This document shows, piece by piece, positions 1-7,870 of a stretch of 17,128 nucleotides of DNA. The stretch comes from an uncultured Campylobacter sp. (GTDB lineage Bacteria; Campylobacterota; Campylobacteria; Campylobacterales; Campylobacteraceae). How positions within the stretch are numbered: the first letter of the stretch is position 1; every line of letters begins with the position of its first letter. The stretch is from positions 1 to 17,128 of the forward strand of contig NZ_CALLWC010000015.1 in assembly GCF_938015785.1 (NCBI RefSeq), read 5' to 3'. Below the pieces are notes generated by a model. That model worked only from the letters and a program-made list of their open reading frames with translations, made no database searches and was not told the origin of the DNA. A program made the position numbers and the translations under genes.

Positions 1-50
1 CAACCTTGCCATGGTTGATGTCGCGAGTTCGACTCTCGTTTCCCGCTCCA
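1..50 (+). tRNA. tRNA-Gly (GCC), 5' part outside window
   Basis: The 3' portion of a tRNA is visible. A five-pair anticodon stem CAACC/GGTTG encloses the loop TTGCCAT with anticodon GCC. The T arm has GTTCGA, and the acceptor strand ends in an encoded CCA at 48-50. The D arm and the 5' acceptor strand lie before the window. It is the first member of a closely spaced tRNA cluster on the same strand. Confidence 0.93.
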
Positions 51-78
51 TTTTACATTCTGTTTTTGTATTAAACGT

Positions 79-165
79 GCCCGGATGGCGGAATCGGTAG
101 ACGCAAGGGACTTAAAATCCCTCGGAATTTTTTCCGTGCCGGTTCAAGTCCGGCTCCGGGCACCA
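79..165 (+). tRNA. tRNA-Leu (UAA)
   Basis: The acceptor stem GCCCGGA/TCCGGGC closes the molecule, followed by discriminator A and an encoded CCA. The anticodon stem AGGGA/TCCCT flanks anticodon TAA. A long variable arm (class II) and GGTTCAAGTCC in the T arm fit leucine. It lies 28 bp after tRNA-Gly and 16 bp before tRNA-Cys, so it is probably processed from a common transcript. Confidence 0.96.
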
Positions 166-181
166 CCTAATAAGCCGGCGT

Positions 182-255
182 GGCGACATAGCCAAGTGGT
201 AAGGCATGAGCCTGCAAAGCTTTGATCCCCGGTTCGAATCCGGGTGTCGCCTCCA
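182..255 (+). tRNA. tRNA-Cys (GCA)
   Basis: The acceptor stem GGCGACA/TGTCGCC is followed by discriminator T and an encoded CCA. The anticodon loop CTGCAAA gives anticodon GCA. The T arm GGTTCGAATCC is canonical. The outer anticodon-stem pairs are weak (T-T and G-T), which is slightly unusual. The next gene starts 20 bp downstream. Confidence 0.94.
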
Positions 256-275
256 AATCTTAAAAAGGAGTTATT

Positions 276-431
276 ATGAGATACATACTGGCGTCTCTTT
301 TGGCATTGATGGTTTTTAGCGGGTGCTCTAATACTTGGCACGGCGCAAAAGAGGATTCGCACAACGCGGCTCAATGGACCAAAGAAAAGGTTCACAACGG
401 CGCCGAGTGGGTCGAAGAAAAAACCGAATAA
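276..431 (+). CDS. Entericidin-like small lipoprotein (51 aa)
   Basis: This short frame encodes 51 residues and lies between tRNA-Cys and tRNA-Ser. The start ATG is preceded by AAAAAGGAG at a proper distance. The N-terminus MRYILASLLALMVFSGC is a lipoprotein signal peptide with lipobox FSGC, so Cys17 is the predicted lipidated residue. The mature part is about 35 residues, hydrophilic, with Trp and many Lys/Glu. Its beginning, CSNTWHGAKED, resembles the C-NT--G--ED pattern of entericidin A/B lipoproteins, whose members are of similar size. In enterobacteria these form a small envelope antidote/toxin pair, but here there is only one copy, so the role is not clear. Its position inside a tRNA cluster suggests co-transcription with the tRNAs. 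An inverted repeat GTAGACC/GGTCTAC (441-447/472-478) follows, without a T-run. That it is a real small lipoprotein gene is quite sure; the family is less so. Confidence 0.72.
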   Translation: MRYILASLLALMVFSGCSNTWHGAKEDSHNAAQWTKEKVHNGAEWVEEKTE

Positions 432-489
432 ATTCCACGTGTAGACCTTGATCTGCGCGAACTTTCGGCGGGGTCTACCCGCCCTTAAT

Positions 490-577
490 CGGGAGATGGC
501 TGAGCGGTCGAAAGCGGCGGTCTTGAAAACCGTTGAGGTGAAAGCCTCCTGGGGTTCGAATCCCTATCTCCCGGCCA
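490..577 (+). tRNA. tRNA-Ser (UGA)
   Basis: The acceptor stem CGGGAGA/TCTCCCG is followed by discriminator G and an encoded CCA. The anticodon region GGTCTTGAAAACC has anticodon TGA. The long variable arm and the T arm GGTTCGAATCC are typical of class II serine tRNA. It is the last tRNA of the cluster. Confidence 0.95.
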
Positions 578-1297
578 TTTTAATCTAATCCGAAATTCCA
601 TTTAAACTTCAAAAATTTCACATTTTATTTATGCTAATTTTCATTTAATGCTCTTTAGGCTAAAATTTTATCTCGCAGTAAACGGCAGTTTGCGGCGGCG
701 CTTTTATAGGCGGAGCGCTAAAACGTCATATGGCGAAGATGCCAAGATCGTGCGTCAGCAGTTTGTTTGATCGATACGTGCTAAAACAGCGCGTAGCGAG
801 AGTAGGGCGATGTAAAATTAAATGTTCGTCCGTCTTGCTATGAAAGCGTGTGGGCTCTGTTGCGAAATTTAGCCATGAAATTTCAAAGCCTAGTAGTCCG
901 CCACGCTCGGCACAAAATTTTAAAATTTACCGATTCGCGCTTTTTAAATTTAGCCTGGGCTCAAGTAAATTTTAAAATTTATCTTGTGCGAGCGCGCCGC
1001 CGTACTACCGTGCCGCCGCGCAGATAAAGATCAAATGCGCCTGCGTACCTCTGAGCGATAAAATGAACGAGGGAAGCCGCGTAGTGCAAGCCTAGAACCG
1101 ATGCGCTCGCGAAACAGAGCAGAACTACGCAGCGAGCAGGCGGGTTAAAAGTGGGTGTACCTAAGAGATATCGCGAGCTAACGGGTCTAAGCGAGCAAAC
1201 CCAAAAAAATGGCGCAGGCGGGCAGCTTGATAAGGCGAAAGAGGAAAGTCTGCAAAAATATCTGCGAGCGAATTTTACTAGAAAATAAAGGGCTTAA
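578..1297. other. 720-bp intergenic region, no convincing gene
   Basis: No reading frame here has both a ribosome binding site and protein-like composition. A 66-codon frame that starts at 1209 runs into the M16 gene in another frame and looks like chance. The stretch is rich in AAATTT-type words and GCG words, and contains one long inverted repeat (891-1009, listed separately). The promoter of the downstream protease gene must lie here, but I cannot place it with confidence. Confidence 0.6.
891..1009. repeat. Long imperfect inverted repeat (about 40-45 bp arms)
   Basis: The left arm (891-930) and right arm (965-1009) are near-complementary along their whole length. The inner 16 bp (915-930 versus 965-980) match perfectly. 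The outer parts match in blocks (CACAA, CGCTCG, TAGTA) separated by short bulges. The 34-bp centre (931-964) contains a small AGCC/GGCT hairpin. It could be a relic of a miniature inverted-repeat element or a strongly folded RNA. No flanking target duplication was recognised. Confidence 0.6.
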
Positions 1298-4039
1298 ATG
1301 CGAAAAATTTTACTATTTTTACTGCTTTGTGCGGGAGCTTTTGCGCTTGAGTGGGACGGAGCCGTCCTGCGGGGGGCGCTGCCAAACGGGTTTAAATACT
1401 ATATTTTAGAAAATTCCGTGCCCAAAAATTCCGCCGTTTTCTATCTGGTCGTGGATGCGGGCTCGATCGATGAGAGCCCTAATGAGCGCGGGCTTGTGCA
1501 CTTCATCGAGCATATGTCCTTTAACGGAAGTCGCGATTTTAGCAAAAACGAGCTCATCAAAAAATTGCAGAGTCTGGGCGTGAAATTCGGCGCCGACGTA
1601 AATGCGCAGACGGGCTATGACAGCACGATTTACACGCTTAACATCGCGGTTAGCGAAGAAAATTTAAAGGACGTTTTTAAAATTTTTGCTTCGATTGCGG
1701 ACGGAGTGGAGTTCAATCCGCTCGAGCTCGTAAAAGAAAGAGGCGTCATAATCGAGGAGGCGCGCAGCCGCGATACGCCGATCGCAAGGCTTTACGAGCG
1801 GATGGATGAGGAGCTTTACGGCGGCAGCGCGTATTTTAATCATGCGCCGATAGGCGATATGGCGGTCGTAAAATCCGTAAGCGCGCAGCGAATCAAGGAG
1901 CTTTATCAAAGAATTTACCAGCCCAGGTCTATGAAATTTATAGCCGTGGGCGATTTTAAAAGGGATAAAATTTTAAAACTGCTAGAGCAAAATTTTTCGC
2001 CTCTTAAAAATACAAACTCCTACACCCGCCAGGATATGGGCATTCCGCCTAGGCAGGGTTTGAAAATTTACAATTACGATACGAACGAAACGTCGCTAAA
2101 TTCCGTCAAAATTTCGTTTTGGGAGGAATTTGCGCCGCCAAATAGCGAGGCGAATGCGAGAAAAATTTTAAAAAGCGAGCTTATTTCAAGCCTTATTTCT
2201 ACGATTTATGAGCGAGCGAAGGCTAGCGAAGGCGCGCTGCTGCGAGTTAATTTTTCCAGATCGAATTTGCAGTTTCAAAAAACGATCTATAACTTCGACG
2301 TCGCCGTTTTGGGCGGAGATTTTGACGGCGCGATCTCGCAGGCGCTCGGGCTAATCAAAGGCTTGCGAGATAACGGCTTTGATGAGCGCGATTTCGCCCT
2401 TGCGAAGGATGCTTTGATTAGCTCGCGGCACAGCGCCTTTGAGCGCAAAAAAAGCGCAAATTCCGCGTTTTTTGCAAGAGAGATTCTTCATGCCGTAAAA
2501 TCAGGAGCCGTTCTGCCTAGCGCCGCAAAACAGCGTGATTTGGAAATAAAGCTGCTCCGCGAGATCAGCCTGGAGGAGATAAATTTAGAATTTAGGCGCC
2601 TTACGGATCTGGGCGAGGTGCATGCAAGCGTCTTTAGCGGCTCCGGATATAATCTTAATGAGGCTAAATTTAAAAAGCTGCAAAGCGGCGCTAAGGCGAT
2701 AAATACGCATGCCGCGTATAAAAAGCTACCGGGTAGCTTGGTTTCTAAAAACCTACCTGAGGGCAAAATTTTAAGCAAAAGCTTTGAGCTGCGATTTAAA
2801 TTTTATACCTACCTGCTTGAAAATAACGCGACCGTGATCTTAAAGCCGCTTAAGACGCGCAAGGATTTCATCTCGTTTGCCGCGGTAAGCAGAGGCGGAA
2901 TGTCCAATCTGGCGCATCCGGGGCTTGGCAGTTTTGCCGCGATGCTTGCAAACGAAAGTGGCGCGGGCGAGTTTAACAATTATGAAATTTCGCAAATTTT
3001 AAGCGGGCGGCAGGTGAATTACCGCAAAAACATCTCCGCATTTTCGCACGGATTTTACGGAAGCTGCGGTTCGCGGGATCTAAAATGGCTGCTGGAAGCG
3101 ATAAGCTTAGAGCTTAGCTCTCCGCGCACGGACGAGAAGGCGCTGCAAAATTTAAAGATAAAATCGCTCGACGAGCTTGCGCGAAACGAAAAGCTGCCCG
3201 GGTATAAATTTAGCAGGGAATTTAGCGAGTTTTTCTACGGCGGCAATGCGCGAATGCGCCCTCTAAGCGCCGCGCAGATCAAAGCGCTTAGCGCGGATGA
3301 GCTAAAAAAGATCATCCATGATAAATTTAGCAACGCCGCATCCTACACTTTCGTGCTTAGCGGCGATTTTGAGTTGAAAGACGCTGAAGCCCTCATAAAA
3401 AAGTATCTGGCGAGCTTGCCTGCTCGCGGCGAACGCGAGGATTTTAAAGACGATGGAATTCGCAGCTTAAGCGGACGGCACGTTTTTATGCGCAACTATC
3501 AAAACTCCCCTAGAAGCGACGTCGCGCTTACCGCGATAAACAGATCCGCTCCATACTCGCTTGAAAATGCAATAAAAATTTCAGCTCTAGCTTCGGTGCT
3601 CCAGGAAGCACTTAGGGAGCGCATCAGAGAGGATGAGGGGCGTACCTACGGCTTTTCGGTCGCTTCGAGCCTAAGCCGCATCCCTTACGAGCACTCTAGC
3701 CTTCATATTTCGTTTTCCTGCGCGCCGCAAAATACGGATCAAATTTTATCCGCAATTAGAGAAATTTTTGCAGAAATCGCAGGCGGCGGATCGGACGTAG
3801 CGCGACATCTTGAAAATTTTAAAAAATCTCAGATCATCACGTCTCGCATCGCTCGCGAAAGCCCCGAGTTTTGGAACGACGCGCTCGTAAAATACGCGCT
3901 TTGGAATGAGGAGATCGCCGATTTTAAGACCTTTGAAAAGATCATAAATTCCATCTCGCCAAAGGATATCGCAGAGGCGGCGCAGACATATATTTTTGAC
4001 ACCGATGAGACGGTGAGGATAAATGCGCCGAAATTTTAG
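1298..4039 (+). CDS. Secreted M16-family zinc protease (PqqL/FusC-like)
   Basis: A 913-residue protein with two M16 (pitrilysin/insulinase) halves. Residues 1-16 form a signal peptide ending AFA before LEW, which places the enzyme in the periplasm. The inverted zinc motif HFIEH is at residues 68-72 (His68 and His72 ligands, Glu71 catalytic base). Glu147 in ERGVIIEE lies 75 residues further on and is the expected third ligand. The second half lacks the zinc motif but has LRERIREDEGRTYG around residues 772-785, matching the Arg/Tyr substrate-binding element of the family. The length fits the single-chain, four-domain PqqL/FusC type rather than the roughly 400-residue short M16B proteins. The start is supported by AAAGGG a few bases upstream of ATG. 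The next gene on the strand encodes a TonB-dependent receptor. In ferredoxin-uptake systems (FusA/FusC) and E. coli PqqL/YddB, such a protease cleaves the protein brought in by its receptor, so that role is inferred here; the substrate is unknown. Confidence 0.9.
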   Translation: MRKILLFLLLCAGAFALEWDGAVLRGALPNGFKYYILENSVPKNSAVFYLVVDAGSIDESPNERGLVHFIEHMSFNGSRDFSKNELIKKLQSLGVKFGADVNAQTGYDSTIYTLNIAVSEENLKDVFKIFASIADGVEFNPLELVKERGVIIEEARSRDTPIARLYERMDEELYGGSAYFNHAPIGDMAVVKSVSAQRIKELYQRIYQPRSMKFIAVGDFKRDKILKLLEQNFSPLKNTNSYTRQDMGIPPRQGLKIYNYDTNETSLNSVKISFWEEFAPPNSEANARKILKSELISSLISTIYERAKASEGALLRVNFSRSNLQFQKTIYNFDVAVLGGDFDGAISQALGLIKGLRDNGFDERDFALAKDALISSRHSAFERKKSANSAFFAREILHAVKSGAVLPSAAKQRDLEIKLLREISLEEINLEFRRLTDLGEVHASVFSGSGYNLNEAKFKKLQSGAKAINTHAAYKKLPGSLVSKNLPEGKILSKSFELRFKFYTYLLENNATVILKPLKTRKDFISFAAVSRGGMSNLAHPGLGSFAAMLANESGAGEFNNYEISQILSGRQVNYRKNISAFSHGFYGSCGSRDLKWLLEAISLELSSPRTDEKALQNLKIKSLDELARNEKLPGYKFSREFSEFFYGGNARMRPLSAAQIKALSADELKKIIHDKFSNAASYTFVLSGDFELKDAEALIKKYLASLPARGEREDFKDDGIRSLSGRHVFMRNYQNSPRSDVALTAINRSAPYSLENAIKISALASVLQEALRERIREDEGRTYGFSVASSLSRIPYEHSSLHISFSCAPQNTDQILSAIREIFAEIAGGGSDVARHLENFKKSQIITSRIARESPEFWNDALVKYALWNEEIADFKTFEKIINSISPKDIAEAAQTYIFDTDETVRINAPKF

Positions 4040-4169
4040 CAGGCTAGGCGCATCTAAATTTTGCTCGTTAAATTTACTAGCCGCGTTTAAATTTAGCGGC
4101 GCTTGCACGGCAAATTTTATCTCCGTAAATTTAGCAGTTTAAAAACGAACTCAAGAATAAAGCTCAATT

Positions 4170-4196
4170 AAATCTATCTGTGCCGCACATAGATTT
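4170..4196 (+). terminator. Candidate hairpin terminator after the M16 gene
   Basis: AAATCTAT (4170-4177) pairs with ATAGATTT (4189-4196). Inside, GTG pairs with CAC, with a two-base bulge on the left side, giving a stable hairpin followed by an A/T-rich tail rather than a clean T-run. It lies 130 bp after the protease stop and ahead of the receptor promoter region, so the two genes may not share all transcription. Confidence 0.4.
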
Positions 4197-4278
4197 TAGA
4201 TAAATTTTATTTTGAAATAGATTTATCTCGCCGATATATCGCTATTTTGTTACATTTTTTCTATTGTTTGCATAAGTC

Positions 4279-4293
4279 GTATAATTGTTATCA
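4279..4293 (+). promoter_or_regulatory. Candidate -10 box with overlapping Fur-box-like palindrome
   Basis: TATAAT at 4280-4285 is a perfect -10 hexamer, preceded by T-rich DNA, as is usual for Campylobacter vegetative promoters that lack a clear -35 box. The 15 bases GTATAATTGTTATCA match the 7-1-7 Fur consensus TGATAAT-N-ATTATCA at 11 of 14 defined positions. A repressor bound here would cover the -10 box. The receptor start codon is 75 bp downstream. Iron regulation is inferred from this resemblance and from the receptor type. Confidence 0.45.
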
Positions 4294-4356
4294 CTTTTAT
4301 TGAAATTTAAAATATTATTGGCTAAATTTCCTCAGTCTTAATTTTTATTTTCAAAA

Positions 4357-4362
4357 AAGGAG
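4357..4362 (+). promoter_or_regulatory. Ribosome binding site fixing the receptor start
   Basis: AAGGAG lies five bases before ATG 4368. It marks translation as starting upstream of the G-tract. The first ATG in the main receptor frame (4711) lies within the plug domain and would leave out the signal peptide and TonB box. Confidence 0.75.
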
Positions 4363-4367
4363 AAAAA

Positions 4368-7095
4368 ATGATTGTCGGTTTTTGGGCCTGTAAGCCATGT
4401 AAAAGCGGCGCAGGCCGCAATTATTCCGCTTCCGTAAAAGGCGAGAAATCCACTCAAAATCGCTGCGGGGGGGGGGCTTGCACGCTCCTTAATAGTCGCG
4501 GCGTGTCTTTGCGGCCTAAGCGTCGCGCAGGATTCGTCTGAAAATAACGCAACCAGAAGCGTTGTTACCAAAGAAGGCTCGGAGGCACGAAGCTCGGCTG
4601 CTACGACAAATAGTTATAAATTTCCCGAAATAGTAGTTGTCGGCAACATTGACTCTAGCCTGACGAGCGTCGGCGATAGCTATGGCGGTACGCAAAAAAT
4701 AAGCAGGACGATGATCGAGTCGATGCCTAGCGGCAACGGCGACTTCGTGCAGCTTTTGCGTACCAATCCAAATGTGCAATTCAGCTCCACAAACCGCCAG
4801 AGCACGACGCTAGGCGAGATCAGCCCCGCAAATATCAGTATCAACGGCGCGAAGTATTGGCAAAATAACTTTATGCTTGACGGCGTGAATATGAATAACG
4901 ATCTCGATCCCGCTAGAAACCCCGGCGGCAATCCTACGCGCTTCTCGGCGTTTGATACGATGAATTCCGTCTCGCAAGGCATGGCGATCGATAGCGACTT
5001 TTTACGAAGCGTCGAGGTGCACGATAGCGGCGTCTCGGCAAAATACGGCGGATTTACCGGCGGCGTGGTAGAGGCTAAGACGCGAGATCCGCGCGCGGGC
5101 TTTCACGGTAAATTTTCGATGCAGCACACCGAGGATAGCTGGACTAGATACCATATCTACGGCGATGAACAGAGCTTTGAAAACTCTGCTACGCCACTAA
5201 ATCAGCCGAGATTTGATAAGTGGATCACGAGATTAAATTTGGAGGGCACCGTTACCGAGGATCTAGGCTTGATGTTCGGCTACACCAACACTAGAAGTAA
5301 AATTCCGCTCAAGGCCTACGATAGAAGATACAACGCTGATACGACCATCACCGAGCGAGTTCAGAGGCGAAATATAGACAACTACTTCCTAAAGGCGCTT
5401 TGGTATGCAAACGACCGCCTAACTATCACGCCTAGCGTAACTTACGCGCCCGAGCGAAACAAGATGTTTAACGATCACGTCAAAGACTCCTACGCCGATA
5501 TGAAATCGGGCGGTTTAAATTTAGCGCTTAAAACCGACTACGATGGCGATTTTGCTAGATTTAATCAAATTTTATCCTACAGCAAGCTGGAGAGTTCGCG
5601 TGATGCCGAGAATGAATATTACAGGGCTTGGCAATACTCAAACGTAAAGAATTGGGGCAGTAAAATTTTATCTGCCGCAGCGATAGAGGGTGGCTTTGGG
5701 GATCTCGATCAGACTCAAAAGAGCTTTTCGTACAACGCGGATCTGGAGTTTAACGAATTTGATCTAGGCGGCAGTAAGCATAGATTTATCACAGGCTTTG
5801 AGTTTAAAAAGCAAGAGGCTAAATTTAATGTAAGAAAAGAGTTTATGACCGCCAGCGGAATAGCACCGCTACCTGCGGGCGTAAATGCTTGTGATCCGAA
5901 TGACGAGCTCTGCTCGATAGACGATTCTTTTGCGAGACTCGGCAGAAGCGGCCAGTTTTTTACGCGAAAAAGCTATTACAAGGGCAATACCAAGGTGGAT
6001 ATGAAGAGCTTGGCGGTTTATCTGGAGGATGAGATAAAAATCGGTGATCTTACCTTGCGACCGGGCGTAAGATTAAATAGGGACGATTATATGAAGCAAA
6101 CGACTGCGGCGCCGAGATTTAACAGCTACTACGATATTCTTAGCGACGGCGATTCGATTCTTAGCTTCGGTGCAAACCGCTACTACGGACGCAATCTCTT
6201 TACCTACAAATTAAGAGAGGGGCGAGAGGGGCTCGCCACTACCTACACGCGCCCGCGCAATGCCTATACGCAAAACTGGACGCAACTGCCAAAAGACCCG
6301 TCTCTAACTAAATTTAACGAGCTAAAGGTACCTTATGAGGATGAGCTGGTATTTGGGGCAAAGCAAAAGCTTGGGAATTTTGAGTTTTTCGGCAAATATG
6401 TAAGCCGCAAGGGCAGGGATCAGATCATCAAATCTACGCGAAGAGATCTAGGTCTAGCGCCGAATCCGAACTACCAAAACAACTATCAAACCTTTACTAA
6501 TGACGGCAGAAGCGAAAATAAAATTTTAACCTTCGGCGTTAAAACGATCGATGATTATGAGGCCTTCGGTACGCTAAATGGCTTTGAGCTAGGCTTTGAA
6601 CACATCAAGATGAAAACGAACAACACCCTTTACGACATATCGCTTGATAGAGAAACGCTTGAAGATGAAAAGATCGTCGAATATGACGGCAGGCTGATGA
6701 GGCTATCGGAGCTTCCGGCGCAGGACTACGCTAGGCCTTGGACGGCGAGCCTAAACATCATCACGAAAATTCCAAGCTACGGCATCAGCGTGAATAACTT
6801 CCTCTCGTTTAAAGGCTCGCAAGAAGCGATCGCCCGCACGGGCAGGACGCCTGCGGGCAAGTATCCTGCCAGATACGACAAATACGAAAAGGTAAATCTC
6901 GGCAAAAGCTACAGCTGGGATGCGCGCATCGGATACGCTAAAAAGATGGCGGGCGAGGTGGAATTTTTTACGAATTTAGACATCTACAACGTCCTAAATA
7001 AGCGCAACAAAGCAAGACTTAGCAGCGACACCTCGCTCGATCTGGTCTATGAGGCGGGCAGGCAGTTTTGGCTGGAGGCGGGCATTCGGTGGTAG
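4368..7095 (+). CDS. TonB-dependent receptor, poly-G phase-variable, OFF as written
   Basis: From ATG 4368 the frame runs into a G10 tract (4467-4476) and stops at 4539-4541 after 57 codons. The frame from the tract to 7095 is open but has no ATG, GTG or TTG before 4711. One G fewer or two more joins them into a 908-residue protein. In that product, residues 39-53 (ARSLIVAACLCGLSVA region) are a signal-peptide core with likely cleavage after Ala53. PEIVVVG (86-92) is a plausible TonB box. The plug follows, with SINGAKYWQNNFMLDGVNMN. The remainder is a beta-barrel with many Tyr/Asn/Arg strands, ending FWLEAGIRW with the C-terminal aromatic needed for barrel insertion. The receptor would import a ligand across the outer membrane using TonB energy. 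It follows the M16 protease, suggesting a protein or peptide ligand. The long hydrophilic leader before the signal core is odd. A sequencing error in the G-run cannot be excluded. Confidence 0.85.
4467..4476 (+). repeat. G10 homopolymer in receptor coding region
   Basis: Ten consecutive G residues lie 99 bases after the receptor start codon. Poly-G runs of this size are the standard slipped-strand phase-variation element in Campylobacter surface genes. G9 or G12 gives the full receptor; G10 and G11 do not. Confidence 0.9.
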
Positions 7096-7106
7096 CGTGA
7101 GCTAAA

Positions 7107-7145
7107 TTTGCGGAGCTTTTAAAATTTCACGGCTCCGCAAAATTT
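7107..7145 (+). terminator. Candidate terminator of the receptor gene
   Basis: TTTGCGGAGC (7107-7116) pairs perfectly with GCTCCGCAAA (7132-7141), a ten-base stem that starts 12 bases after the stop codon. The tail is AATTT rather than a pure T-run, and the 15-base loop is long, so this is a probable rather than certain intrinsic terminator. Confidence 0.5.
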
Positions 7146-7194
7146 CGTGAAATTTTTTAAATTTAGGGCATTTTGCGAAATTTCAAATTTCACG
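7121..7194. repeat. Three alternating inverted-repeat arms
   Basis: AAAATTTCACG (7121-7131), CGTGAAATTTT (7146-7156) and AAATTTCACG (7185-7194) are mutually complementary. The middle arm can pair with either side, so two exclusive hairpins are possible. The first overlaps the terminator hairpin at 7107-7141. Chance is possible because AAATTT words are common here. Confidence 0.45.
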
Positions 7195-7287
7195 CCGCGC
7201 TCCTTAAAATTCCGCATCGCGCGCTGTAAAATTTTAATGCACGCGAAATTATTAAATTTGCGTCCAAATTTAAGTTGCAACCAATTT

Positions 7288-7308
7288 AAGGAGCCGAAAC
7301 GGCTTTTT
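7288..7308 (+). terminator. Candidate intrinsic terminator between convergent genes
   Basis: AGCCG/CGGCT (7292-7296/7300-7304) with a three-base AAA loop, extended by G-U and A-T pairs at its base, is followed by TTTT on the + strand. It lies between the + strand receptor and the - strand membrane-protein gene and would stop read-through from the receptor side. It has no matching T-run on the - strand. Confidence 0.5.
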
Positions 7309-7342
7309 AAATTTTAACGCTGATATCGCCTAATAAGCCCTT

Positions 7343-7870
7343 TCATTGAAATATCACAAACTGCTTTTGAAATTTTGACGGGCTGATCTGCCGCTCTTTC
7401 AGCATGTAGCGGCAAACTCTTTCAAAGTCCTCTCCGCTCATCATAAAACTGATAAATTCGCCCTTACCGTCATATATGATCAAAGTATCGATCGCACGGA
7501 AGCTAAATTTCCCCTCCGTGATCTTTGAAAAAATCAGTTTAGAGATGAAAAACGGCAAAACCAATGCCGTCAGGCTCATAATAAAAATTATAAATCCTCT
7601 AAGGCTCTGTAAAAATCCGGCGAATGCGACGGCTATCACGATGAACGAAAGCACAATGCCTGCGGAATTTCTAGCGGGGACGATATGCCCGAATAGCAGC
7701 GTGGCGGTGAGCTTTATGAGCGATATCTCATCGAATTTTATAGATTTCGTGATTTTGCCTTTATTGACGTAGTTGATGCTCCTGTTCGTCAAATGAACAA
7801 AGCGCGTGTGGGCGCTGTTGAGATAAGACACGACGGCGAATACTACGAAAAAGTCGTTTACGATCTGCAT
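7343..7870 (-). CDS. Membrane protein, C-terminal part of a split gene
   Basis: A 175-residue frame with no family that I recognise. After MQIVNDFF comes VVFAVVSYLN, also found at the end of the upstream frame. A polar stretch follows (about residues 19-65, with RSINYVNKGKITKSIKFDEISLIKL), then two hydrophobic segments around residues 68-112, and a polar C-terminus ending FQKQFVIFQ. The ATG at 7870 has no Shine-Dalgarno sequence and overlaps the upstream frame by 13 bases. The repeated decapeptide comes from a 31-bp direct repeat (7816-7846 and 7884-7914). Deleting one 68-bp unit fuses this frame exactly to the upstream one, giving a 238-residue protein with two N-terminal and two central membrane segments. 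I therefore read this as the second part of a disrupted or switchable gene. The polar domain looks somewhat like bacterial PH-like membrane proteins, but this is weak. Confidence 0.65.
   Translation of the reverse strand: MQIVNDFFVVFAVVSYLNSAHTRFVHLTNRSINYVNKGKITKSIKFDEISLIKLTATLLFGHIVPARNSAGIVLSFIVIAVAFAGFLQSLRGFIIFIMSLTALVLPFFISKLIFSKITEGKFSFRAIDTLIIYDGKGEFISFMMSGEDFERVCRYMLKERQISPSKFQKQFVIFQ
7816..7846. repeat. 31-bp direct repeat, copy 1
   Basis: Identical base for base to 7884-7914. The offset is 68 bp, with a 37-bp spacer. It lies inside the - strand membrane-protein locus and encodes VVFAVVSYLN in both copies. Since 68 is not a multiple of three, the duplication shifts the frame. Confidence 0.95.

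Noticed and set aside
1236..1256. GCGAAAGAGGAAAGTC, similar to the conserved 5' core of RNase P RNA
   Set aside because: The rest of the RNase P RNA would need about 300 more bases downstream, but the protease coding sequence begins within about 45 bases. Other conserved RNase P blocks are missing.
1371..1376. G6 run in the protease gene as a second phase-variable tract
   Set aside because: Six G is shorter than tracts normally seen to switch, and the frame is intact across it.
1209..1409. 66-codon open frame running into the protease gene
   Set aside because: It overlaps the signal-peptide region of the M16 protease in another frame, has no ribosome binding site and no protein-like pattern.
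4711..7095. Receptor starting at ATG 4711 as the complete gene
   Set aside because: This would begin inside the plug, without signal peptide or TonB box, and has no ribosome binding site. The sequence upstream in the same frame clearly encodes these elements.
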